This document shows, in pieces, positions 34,265 through 40,486 of a stretch of 40,486 nt of DNA. The notes beneath the pieces were generated by a model. That model worked only from the letters and a program-made list of their open reading frames with translations, did not search any database and was not told where the DNA came from. The translations under genes were made by a program, and so were the position numbers. This stretch comes from Maritimibacter sp. REDSEA-S28_B5 (GTDB taxonomy: Bacteria > Pseudomonadota > Alphaproteobacteria > Rhodobacterales > Rhodobacteraceae): assembly GCA_001626765.1 (NCBI GenBank), contig LUOO01000065.1, positions 1-40,486 on the forward strand, read 5' to 3'. Each line of letters starts with the position of its first letter. Positions within the stretch are counted from its first letter, which is position 1.

Positions 34265-35500
34265 CTAGCTCACGAGACCCGACATATCCGTGCCTAGCGC
34301 CTTGGCCACCGTGAAGATGTCCTTGTCGCCGCGTCCGCAGAGGTTCATCACCAGCAGGTGATCTTTGGGGTAGTCCCCCGCGACCTTCATCACATGGCCC
34401 AGCGCGTGAGACGGTTCGAGCGCGGGAATGATACCCTCGGTCTGGCAGAGCAGTTGGAACGCCTCGAGCGCTTCGGTATCCGTGACCCAGACGTATTTCG
34501 CGCGTCCGGTGTCGTGCAGCCACGAGTGCTCCGGCCCGATGCCGGGATAATCAAGACCCGCCGAGATCGAATGGCCTTCGAGGATCTGACCGTCTTCGTC
34601 CTGCAGCAGATAGGTCCGGTTGCCGTGCAGCACGCCGGGGCGCCCGCCGGTGAGCGAGGCGCAATGTTCCATATTGTCATCGACGCCCTTGCCGCCGGCC
34701 TCGACCCCAATGATCTCGACCTCCTTGTCGTCAAGGAAGGGGTAGAACAGGCCCATGGCGTTGGACCCGCCGCCGATTGCCGCGACCAGGGTGTCGGGCA
34801 GACGGCCCTCGGCCAGCATCATCTGTTCGCGGGTTTCCTTGCCGATGATCGACTGGAAATCGCGCACCATCGCCGGATAGGGATGCGGACCGGCCACCGT
34901 GCCGATGCAGTAGAAGGTGTCGCGCACGTTGGTCACCCAATCGCGCAGCGCGTCGTTCATCGCATCCTTGAGCGTGCCGCGGCCGGAGGTCACCGGCACC
35001 ACATCGGCGCCAAGCAGCTTCATCCGGAACACGTTCGGCGCCTGCCGTTCGACGTCATGGGCGCCCATGTAAACGATGCACTTGAGGCCGAACTTGGCAC
35101 AGACCGTGGCGGTGGCCACCCCGTGCTGACCGGCACCGGTTTCCGCAATGATCCGGGTCTTGCCCATGCGACGGGCGAGGATGATCTGGCCCAGCACGTT
35201 GTTGATCTTGTGCGCGCCGGTGTGATTGAGCTCGTCCCGCTTGAGATAGATCTTGGCCCCGCCCAGACGTTCGGTCAGGCGCTCAGCAAAGTAGAGCGGC
35301 GAGGGACGGCCGACGTAATGGGTCCAGAGGTGGTTCATCTCGTCCCAGAAGCTCTGGTCCGTCTTGGCCTTCTCATACTCCGCTTCCAGATCGAGGATCA
35401 GCGGCATCAGCGTCTCGGACACGAAGCGCCCGCCAAAGTCGCCGAAGCGGCCCTTTTCATCGGGACCCTTCATGAAGGAATTGAACAGATCGTCGGCCAT
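34265..35500 (-). CDS. trpB: Tryptophan synthase beta chain
   Basis: PLP enzyme joining indole and serine to make tryptophan. The 411-residue protein has [17 protein letters not shown] near the N-terminus. The PLP-binding lysine is Lys98 in [15 protein letters not shown], followed by [14 protein letters not shown]. The phosphate-binding glycine loop is GGGSNAMG, and [10 protein letters not shown] lies near the C-terminus. ATG 35500 (MADDLFNSF) is chosen because GGAGGG lies 4 bases upstream; the frame extends six codons further. In Rhodobacteraceae trpF and trpB are usually adjacent. Here a GNAT gene, a small conserved gene and a divergent tannase-like gene lie between them. Confidence 0.97.
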   Translation of the reverse strand: MADDLFNSFMKGPDEKGRFGDFGGRFVSETLMPLILDLEAEYEKAKTDQSFWDEMNHLWTHYVGRPSPLYFAERLTERLGGAKIYLKRDELNHTGAHKINNVLGQIILARRMGKTRIIAETGAGQHGVATATVCAKFGLKCIVYMGAHDVERQAPNVFRMKLLGADVVPVTSGRGTLKDAMNDALRDWVTNVRDTFYCIGTVAGPHPYPAMVRDFQSIIGKETREQMMLAEGRLPDTLVAAIGGGSNAMGLFYPFLDDKEVEIIGVEAGGKGVDDNMEHCASLTGGRPGVLHGNRTYLLQDEDGQILEGHSISAGLDYPGIGPEHSWLHDTGRAKYVWVTDTEALEAFQLLCQTEGIIPALEPSHALGHVMKVAGDYPKDHLLVMNLCGRGDKDIFTVAKALGTDMSGLVS

Positions 35501-35675
35501 TTTGCCCTCCAGATACATTGGCCGTTCCTAGCCTTTGCCCCCCTTTGGCGCAAGGACCGACAACGGCGGGATCGCCAGTCGAAGCGGCCCCGGGAAAAAT
35601 TTGTAGCTTTCAAGATATTTTCCACGGATCATAAAGTGGATTCGGGAAGCTCCCGGATCGACACGGGAGGAAACC

Positions 35676-37225
35676 ATGAAACATCTGAGAACCAGCGTTG
35701 CGGCGCTGGCGATGCTGCCCTGCGCGGCCATCGCCTCGCCCGAAGCCTGCGAGAACGCCGCGGGCCTGTCGCTCGAGGGTGGCAAGATCACCGGCGCGAC
35801 CTATGCACCCAAGGGTGAGGAAAGCCCGCTCGACCACTGCATCGTGACCGCGACCATTGCCGAGCGGACGGGGACGGACGGCAAGCCCTATGCCATCCGG
35901 TTCGAGCTGCGGCTGCCAGACGACTGGACCGGCGCGCTCGTGCACCAGTTCAACGGCGGCAATGACGGCGAGGTCAAACCCGCACTCGGCACGATCGCCG
36001 GGCTTGCACCGGGAGACGGCGCGCTGGCGCGTGGCATGGCGGTCGTGTCCTCCGACGCGGGCCATGCCGGGGACGCGAACCCCGAGGCCGGTCTGGCTGG
36101 ATCGAACCTCTTCGGGAAAGACTTCGAGGCGCGCAAAAACTATGGTTACGCGGCGGTGCCGCAGGTGCAGATGGCGGCGGAGGCGCTGACCACCGCTTAC
36201 TATGAGCGCGACATCGACTACCGTTACGGGATGGGGGTCTCGAACGGGGGACGTCACGCGATGGTGGCGGCGAGCCGCATGGGCGACACCTTCGACGGGC
36301 TGCTTGCGGGCTTTCCCGGCTTCAACCTGCCCCGCGCGGCGATCCAGCATGCCTGGGACGTGCAAGCGTTCCTGTCGGTCGGCGATACGCTTCCCGGTGC
36401 CTTCAGCCGCGAGGAGATGGGCGTTGTCGCGGCCAGCATCGTGGCGGCCTGCGACGGGCTGGACGAGGCCGAAGATGGCCTCGTGCTCGACCCGATGGGG
36501 TGCCAGAGCGCCTTTGATCCCGCGTCGATGATCTGCGCCGAGGGACAGAACAGCGACTGCCTGTCCGCGGACAAGGTCGCGGCGCTGGAGAAAATCCACG
36601 CCGGTCCGACCGACAGCGCGGGCAACGCGCTCTATTCCGACTGGGTGTGGGATCCGGGCATCGCCTCGGGCGGCTGGCGGTTCTGGAAGCTGGAAAGCCC
36701 GGTTCCGCCGTGGGAGCAACAGCCGATCATCGCCGTCATGGGCGCCGGATCACTGGCGCAGGTGTTCTCGACCCCGCCCAGCGACGTGGGCGGATCGCCC
36801 GCCGAGTTGCAGGCGTTCCTGACGTCCTACGACTTCGACCAAGAGGCGCCGAAGGTGACGGCAACGTCAGAGGCATTCCCAGAAAGCGCGGTCGAGTTGA
36901 TGACTCCGCCCGACATGGATGACCCCATGCTGGCCGACTTCGTGGCCGCCGGTGGCAAGCTCGTGATCTTCCACGGCTCGGCTGACCCGGTGTTCTCGAT
37001 CCTCGACACCTGCAGCACGGACCGGGAGGACCGGCCCCCGATGCCTTTGACCTGCTCACGGTTCTGACCGACTGGGTCGAGGACGGCACCGCCCCCGGCC
37101 CGGTCACGGCCACCGTGCGCGCGGACAACCAGGAGGCGCCGGAAGCGGTACGGGGCGAGACGCGACCGCTTTGCCTCTACCCCGAGGTCGCGCGCGCGTC
37201 GGGCGACGGATTTGCCTGCGAGTAA
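35676..37225 (+). pseudogene. Tannase/feruloyl esterase family alpha/beta-hydrolase, interrupted near 37010
   Basis: A predicted exported esterase. ATG 35676, with GGGAGGA upstream, begins a signal peptide (VAALAMLPCAAIA). The hydrolase fold shows VHQFNGGNDGEV, SSDAGHAG, and the nucleophile elbow GMGVSNGGRHAM with Ser189; the usual Cys beside it in tannases is Val. The acid is in FHGSADPVFSILDT. The frame then derails into a spurious CSTDREDRPP tail ending at 37067. The true 3' part is in another frame (HGPGGPAPDAFDLL, LTDWVEDGTAP) and stops at 37225, just before a terminator. It keeps a histidine that is probably catalytic. About 30 residues, usually ending VPGM, are missing. As written no complete enzyme is made. 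The substrate is unknown. Confidence 0.85.
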
Positions 37226-37239
37226 CCGGCGACGAGATC

Positions 37240-37264
37240 GGGGCGCGGTCATCCGCGCCCCTTT
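37240..37264 (+). terminator. Terminator of the tannase-family gene
   Basis: GGGGCGCGG and CCGCGCCCC pair around TCAT, followed by TTTCGTC. It sits 14 bases after the stop at 37225, supporting that stop as the natural end of the gene, and is shared with the convergent small gene. Confidence 0.88.
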
Positions 37265-37266
37265 CG

Positions 37267-37533
37267 TCACGACAGGACCAGCGTCGGACGCGCCATGGCC
37301 AACCGCACAGGATTTCGGTTGCAGAAGATCACCATGTCGTCGCCGTTTTCGACCGCCTGAAAGCCGCGCTTCTTGATTTCCGACAGGAAGCGTTCGCGAC
37401 CGATGGAGGACTGAACCTCGCTCACCGACCGCTTGATCACGCCGCCGGAAAGTGCCGTTTTGCAGGAGAACGTCCGGTCGAGCCAAAGCTCGGCGGAGGT
37501 CTTGGGGGTGGGAGTTTGAATGAAGTCTTTCAT
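37267..37533 (-). CDS. Small conserved protein often found beside trpF
   Basis: An 88-residue protein without signal peptide. Visible sequence features are LWLDRTFSCKTALSGGVIKRSV, quoted by its ends LWLDRTF and GGVIKRSV, and IGRERFLSEIKKRGFQAVENGDDMVIFCN in which KRGFQAVENG and VIFCN stand out. I recall similar short proteins in Rhodobacteraceae, sometimes mislabelled as phosphoribosylanthranilate isomerase because of their position near trpF; no TIM-barrel sequence is present. ATG 37533 is used; upstream the frame lies antisense to noncoding sequence and another gene. Function unknown. Confidence 0.72.
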   Translation of the reverse strand: MKDFIQTPTPKTSAELWLDRTFSCKTALSGGVIKRSVSEVQSSIGRERFLSEIKKRGFQAVENGDDMVIFCNRNPVRLAMARPTLVLS

Positions 37534-37583
37534 GCCCCCACTACGGGCGATTCTGGTAAAGGCGCGGTTAACCCTGACCCGCC

Positions 37584-38018
37584 TCAGAGCAGCTTCTTCA
37601 TGCCCACGTGACTCGCGACGAATCCGTGCCGCGCATAGAAGGCATGGGCCCGGTCGCGCTGCACCTTGGAGGTAAGCTGGATCCGCACCGCGCCAGCGGC
37701 GCGCGCCCGCGCCTCGGCGTCCGCGAGCAGAGCCGCCCCGATCCCCTGCCCGCGCAGGTCGTCCCGCACCCGGACGCCTTCCAAAACGGCGCGACAGGAC
37801 GCGGTGAGAGACAGGCCATGCAGGATCGACAACTGGTAGGTGGCGGCCACCCCCACCCCGTCGCGGGCCACGAAAAGCTGCGTGTTGCCCTCGGCCAGCA
37901 TCACGGCATAGGCAGCTTGCGCCGCATCTTCGCCAAGTATGACATCGCCAATCGCATCGGCGGCGAGCAGCGCCACGACTCCGGCCACATCGGCCGTCGT
38001 CGCGGCGGCAAAGATCAT
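37584..38018 (-). CDS. GNAT family N-acetyltransferase
   Basis: A 144-residue acetyl-CoA-dependent acetyltransferase. The acetyl-CoA motif A is [22 protein letters not shown], seen as [10 protein letters not shown], followed by VQLTS-like [24 protein letters not shown], where [10 protein letters not shown] is the motif B region. There is no signal peptide. Its start codon overlaps the trpF stop by four bases (ATGA), so it is co-transcribed and translationally coupled with trpF. The acceptor is unknown and a role in tryptophan synthesis is not implied. Confidence 0.88.
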   Translation of the reverse strand: MIFAAATTADVAGVVALLAADAIGDVILGEDAAQAAYAVMLAEGNTQLFVARDGVGVAATYQLSILHGLSLTASCRAVLEGVRVRDDLRGQGIGAALLADAEARARAAGAVRIQLTSKVQRDRAHAFYARHGFVASHVGMKKLL

Positions 38019-38647
38019 CCCGCCGCCTCGATAAATGCGCGCATGAGGGCAGCGTCCTTGACCCCGGGCGCGCTTTCCACACCCGACGCAGTGTCGACCT
38101 GCCGCGCGCCGGTCATGCGGATCGCGAGCGCCACGTTGGCGGGTGTCAGCCCACCGGCGAGCATCCAGGGTTTCGTCCAGTGACGCCCGGCGAGCAGCCG
38201 CCAGTCAAAGGCAATGCCATTGCCGCCCGGCAGCACCGCACCCTTGGGAGCCTTGGCATCGACAAGGATCTGGTCGGCCACGTCCATGTAGTCGTCGAGC
38301 TTCGCCACGTCCTCTGGACCGGCGATGCCCACGACCTTTATCACCGGCAAGCCGTAGCGGGCACGGATCTCGGCCACCCGCTCGGGGATTTCCTTGCCAT
38401 GAAGCTGAAGCATGTCGAGCGGCACCTGCCCCACGATGTCGTCCAGCGTCGCATCGTCGGCATCGACCACCAGCGCGACCTTGGCCACGCCCGGCGGCAC
38501 CTCGGTGGCGAGCGCGGCGGCCTCGGCGGGGGTCACGTAGCGCGGTGACTTCGGAAAGAAGTTGAACCCGAGATAAAGCGCGCCCGCAGACACAGCGTCT
38601 CTGACGGCCTCGGGACTCGTCAGCCCGCAGATCTTCACCTTGGCCAT
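38015..38647 (-). CDS. trpF: Phosphoribosylanthranilate isomerase
   Basis: Third step of tryptophan biosynthesis, isomerising N-(5'-phosphoribosyl)anthranilate. The 210-residue TIM barrel starts [15 protein letters not shown] with the catalytic Cys in [21 protein letters not shown], the QLHG strand ([11 protein letters not shown]), DAKAPKG and [12 protein letters not shown] follow. The catalytic Asp and phosphate-binding segment are in [18 protein letters not shown] 38647 begins the homology; the longer upstream frame overlaps lapA. It starts 4 bases after the lapA stop and ends in an ATGA overlap with the GNAT gene, consistent with an ihfB-lapA-trpF-GNAT operon. Confidence 0.95.
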   Translation of the reverse strand: MAKVKICGLTSPEAVRDAVSAGALYLGFNFFPKSPRYVTPAEAAALATEVPPGVAKVALVVDADDATLDDIVGQVPLDMLQLHGKEIPERVAEIRARYGLPVIKVVGIAGPEDVAKLDDYMDVADQILVDAKAPKGAVLPGGNGIAFDWRLLAGRHWTKPWMLAGGLTPANVALAIRMTGARQVDTASGVESAPGVKDAALMRAFIEAAG

Positions 38648-38651
38648 GATG

Positions 38652-38825
38652 TCAGCGCGGCGGTTCGAGCAGCGCCAGAACCTCGTCCTCGGGCTTGGCG
38701 TGCTGGCGCTTGAGGTCCTGCACTTCGGTAGCGAGCTTGACGGCGGCGCTCTTGGCCCGGCGCCCTTCGGCGCGGTGCTTGTGCACGGCAAGCGCGGCGA
38801 GAAACGCGTAGCGAATGTAACGCAT
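38652..38825 (-). CDS. LapA-family (DUF1049) protein remnant with in-frame internal deletion
   Basis: A 57-residue frame between ihfB and trpF, where Rhodobacteraceae carry a LapA-type membrane protein of about 110-120 residues. It starts [14 protein letters not shown], the family N-terminus and first part of the first membrane helix, then jumps to [15 protein letters not shown] and ends [12 protein letters not shown], the expected cytoplasmic coiled-coil tail. The rest of helix 1, the periplasmic loop, all of helix 2 and the WEWLRE-type segment are absent. The join is at about 38785, inside GTGCAC, and is in frame. As written it cannot span the membrane normally. Spacing to trpF is only 4 bases. 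Confidence 0.78.
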   Translation of the reverse strand: MRYIRYAFLAALAVHKHRAEGRRAKSAAVKLATEVQDLKRQHAKPEDEVLALLEPPR

Positions 38826-38861
38826 GGGATGCGGCCTTTCAGTTCCGGGGTCGGTTCCGGG

Positions 38862-39143
38862 TCAGTTCCCGTTCAGACGGTCACGCAGGAGCTTGCCGGT
38901 CTTGAAGAAGGGAACGTGCTTTTCGTCCACATCAACCGATTCACCCGTGCGCGGGTTCCGTCCCAGTCTGGCATCCCGCTTCTTGACTGAAAAGGCACCG
39001 AAGCCGCGCAATTCGACGCGGTCGCCCTTGGCCATCGCGTCGATGATTTCCTCGAAGATCGTGTTCACGATCCGCTCGACGTCGCGCTGGTACAGGTGCG
39101 GATTTTCGTCCGCGATCTTCTGGATAAGCTCCGAACGGATCAT
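38862..39143 (-). CDS. ihfB: Integration host factor subunit beta
   Basis: A DNA-bending architectural protein that pairs with IhfA. The 93-residue protein is the full family length. It begins [15 protein letters not shown], with the HU/IHF core [29 protein letters not shown], in which [10 protein letters not shown] and the beta-arm tip GRNPRTGE with its intercalating proline are clear, and ends [15 protein letters not shown]. It follows rpsA in the same orientation, the common proteobacterial order, but rpsA has its own terminator and ihfB its own promoter. Confidence 0.97.
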   Translation of the reverse strand: MIRSELIQKIADENPHLYQRDVERIVNTIFEEIIDAMAKGDRVELRGFGAFSVKKRDARLGRNPRTGESVDVDEKHVPFFKTGKLLRDRLNGN

Positions 39144-39203
39144 TCCGATATCCCCCCGACAGGACTGGTCGGCGCTTGTTGGCAGCGCGCCGCTCTCATG
39201 GTG

Positions 39204-39232
39204 ACTATAGGAGCATTAACGTAGTCGCGAAA
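39204..39232 (-). promoter_or_regulatory. Probable ihfB promoter
   Basis: On the minus strand TTTCGC (39232-39227) and TATAGT (39209-39204) are 17 bases apart, about 60 bases before the ihfB ATG. The 309-base gap between rpsA and ihfB otherwise holds the rpsA terminator and an AT-rich stretch at about 39250-39290. Confidence 0.5.
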
Positions 39233-39393
39233 CAGCGCCGTTCATCCCCCCGACGAAAAATTCGCCGGATTTTGCCGATTTTTCCATGGAAAACCGGGCT
39301 CTTAGACAGGAAGGCATCGGATTTCCGGCGTCGCGGGTCCGAAGGCACAGGGCCGAAGCCCCTGATTCGGAGCTGTGGCGCCCCCAAGCGGAG

Positions 39394-39429
39394 CCAAAGA
39401 AAAACGGCCCCGGATCGCTCCGGGGCCGT
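39394..39429 (-). terminator. Strong rho-independent terminator of rpsA
   Basis: ACGGCCCCGGA and TCCGGGGCCGT form a perfect 11-bp stem with a 4-base loop (39404-39429). On the transcribed minus strand it is followed by TTTTCTTTGG. Confidence 0.95.
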
Positions 39430-39452
39430 CACCGTCAGATCGCGAGATCCGA

Positions 39453-40486
39453 TCAGTCTTTCTTGCTGAGCGCGGCGCCCAGGATGTCGCCGAGCGAAGC
39501 ACCCGAGTCGGACGAGCCGAACTGTTCCACGGCTTCTTTCTCTTCCGCGATTTCCCGGGCCTTGATCGAGAGGCCGAGGCGACGCGACTTGGAGTCCACG
39601 TTGGTGACGCGCACGTCGACGTGGTCGCCGGTCTGGAAGCGCTCGGGGCGCTGTTCGGCACGGTCACGCGACAGGTCGGAGCGGCGGATGAAGGACTTCA
39701 TGCCTTCGTATTCCACTTCGATGCCGCCGTCCTCGATCGCGGTCACGGTCACGGTGATCACGTCACCGCGCTTCACGCCGCCCACGACGTCGGCGAACTG
39801 GTCACCGTCGAGCGCTTTGATCGAGAGCGAGATACGCTCCTTGTCGGTATCGACTTCGGTGACCACGGCCTTGACCACGTCGCCCTTGTGGAAGTTCTGG
39901 ATGGCGTCTTCGCCACGCTGATCCCACGAGATGTCCGACAGGTGGACCATGCCGTCGATGTCGTTGTCGAGGCCGATGAACAGACCGAATTCGGTGATGT
40001 TCTTGACTTCGCCTTCGACCTGCGTGCCCTCTGGATGGGTCTCGGCAAAGACTTCCCACGGGTTGCGCATGGTCTGCTTGAGACCGAGCGACACGCGGCG
40101 TTTCGCCTGGTCGATCTCGAGAACCATGACTTCCACTTCCTGCGAGGTCGAAACGATCTTGCCGGGGTGGACGTTCTTCTTGGTCCAGGACATCTCGGAC
40201 ACGTGAACGAGGCCCTCGACACCGGCTTCCAGCTCAACGAATGCGCCGTAGTCGGTGATGTTGGTGACACGACCGGTGTGCACCGATTCCAGCGGGTATT
40301 TCGCGGCGACCAGATCCCACGGATCTTCCTGAAGCTGCTTCATGCCCAGCGAGATGCGATGGGTCTCCTTGTTGATCTTGATGACCTGCACCTTGATCGT
40401 CTCGCCGATCGAGAGGATCTCGGACGGGTGGTTCACACGGCGCCAGGCCATGTCGGTCACGTGCAGCAGGCCGTCAACGCCGCCCA
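39453..40486 (-). CDS. rpsA: 30S ribosomal protein S1, 5' part cut by window edge
   Basis: Translation factor of the small subunit that binds mRNA. The frame is open to the right window edge, so about the last 345 residues are visible, with the start outside. The end of one S1 domain (VDGLLHVTDMAWRR, ISLGMKQL) is followed by two complete S1 domains, with signatures GRVTNITDYGAFVELE...GLVHVSEMSW and GEVKNITEFGLFIGLD...GMVHLSDISW. Degenerate C-terminal domains (SFIRRSDLSRDR, VRVTNVDSKSRRLGLSIKAR) and an acidic tail follow. The internal GTG at 40460 is not a start. No frameshift is seen in the visible part. Confidence 0.96.
   Translation of the reverse strand, partial: GGVDGLLHVTDMAWRRVNHPSEILSIGETIKVQVIKINKETHRISLGMKQLQEDPWDLVAAKYPLESVHTGRVTNITDYGAFVELEAGVEGLVHVSEMSWTKKNVHPGKIVSTSQEVEVMVLEIDQAKRRVSLGLKQTMRNPWEVFAETHPEGTQVEGEVKNITEFGLFIGLDNDIDGMVHLSDISWDQRGEDAIQNFHKGDVVKAVVTEVDTDKERISLSIKALDGDQFADVVGGVKRGDVITVTVTAIEDGGIEVEYEGMKSFIRRSDLSRDRAEQRPERFQTGDHVDVRVTNVDSKSRRLGLSIKAREIAEEKEAVEQFGSSDSGASLGDILGAALSKKD

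Noticed and set aside
37267..37533. Second phosphoribosylanthranilate isomerase next to trpF
   Set aside because: At 88 residues it has no TIM-barrel or KICG motif; such labels come from neighbourhood transfer.

Overview
The window looks like a chromosomal segment of a high-G+C alphaproteobacterium of the Rhodobacteraceae (Roseobacter group). The evidence is the contiguous mdh and sucCDAB-lpd TCA block, the rpsA-ihfB-lapA-trpF-trpB order typical of that family, a type I sulfide:quinone oxidoreductase, an iron-sulfur (6-4) photolyase of the PhrB type, and many small proteins I know mainly from this family. The species cannot be named from sequence alone. No tRNA, rRNA, CRISPR array, transposase or phage gene was seen. 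LAYOUT: 1-2.4 kb holds the end of a glycerophosphodiester phosphodiesterase gene, an acetyltransferase-like protein and a DUF302 protein. 2.4-11.5 kb is a leftward TCA operon, sucC-sucD-sucA-sucB-lipoprotein-MAPEG-lpdA, with two striking palindromes in its promoter region. 11.7-14.6 kb holds a TetR regulator, a divergent glycosyltransferase and mdh. 14.7-17.6 kb is a rightward TauE/SafE-SDR-PhrB set. 17.8-19.9 kb holds a TetR regulator and sqr, with an ATTC-N8-GAAT site upstream of sqr. 19.9-21.7 kb is an exported protein with 19 MORN repeats. 21.9-28.7 kb holds nadE, small conserved genes, a ZIP transporter, an FMN-dependent lactate dehydrogenase, rplY and an FkbM methyltransferase. 28.8-31.7 kb holds pth, a DUF2332 protein and a serine beta-lactamase-like protein. 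31.7-34.2 kb holds a DUF2237 protein and three small exported proteins that share one domain. 34.3-40.5 kb holds trpB, a tannase-family gene, trpF, lapA, ihfB and the 3' part of rpsA. HOW THE GENES FIT TOGETHER: the suc/lpd/mdh genes encode the 2-oxoglutarate-to-succinate steps and malate oxidation, and LldD would feed lactate-derived pyruvate into the same metabolism. SQR passes electrons from sulfide to quinone. RpsA, IhfB, L25 and Pth are housekeeping functions. MOST UNUSUAL OBSERVATION: seven loci (sucA, sucC, tauE-like, MORN gene, pth/DUF2332 junction, tannase, lapA) carry apparent internal deletions or frameshifts in otherwise well-conserved genes. Such damage to several TCA and housekeeping-linked genes at once suggests either sequence or assembly error, or a real deletion-prone process; raw reads would decide. 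MOST INTERESTING CANDIDATE BIOLOGY: the tandem family of small exported PepSY-like proteins at 32.1-34.1 kb, the second and third of which have AT-rich, structured upstream regions and their own strong terminators.
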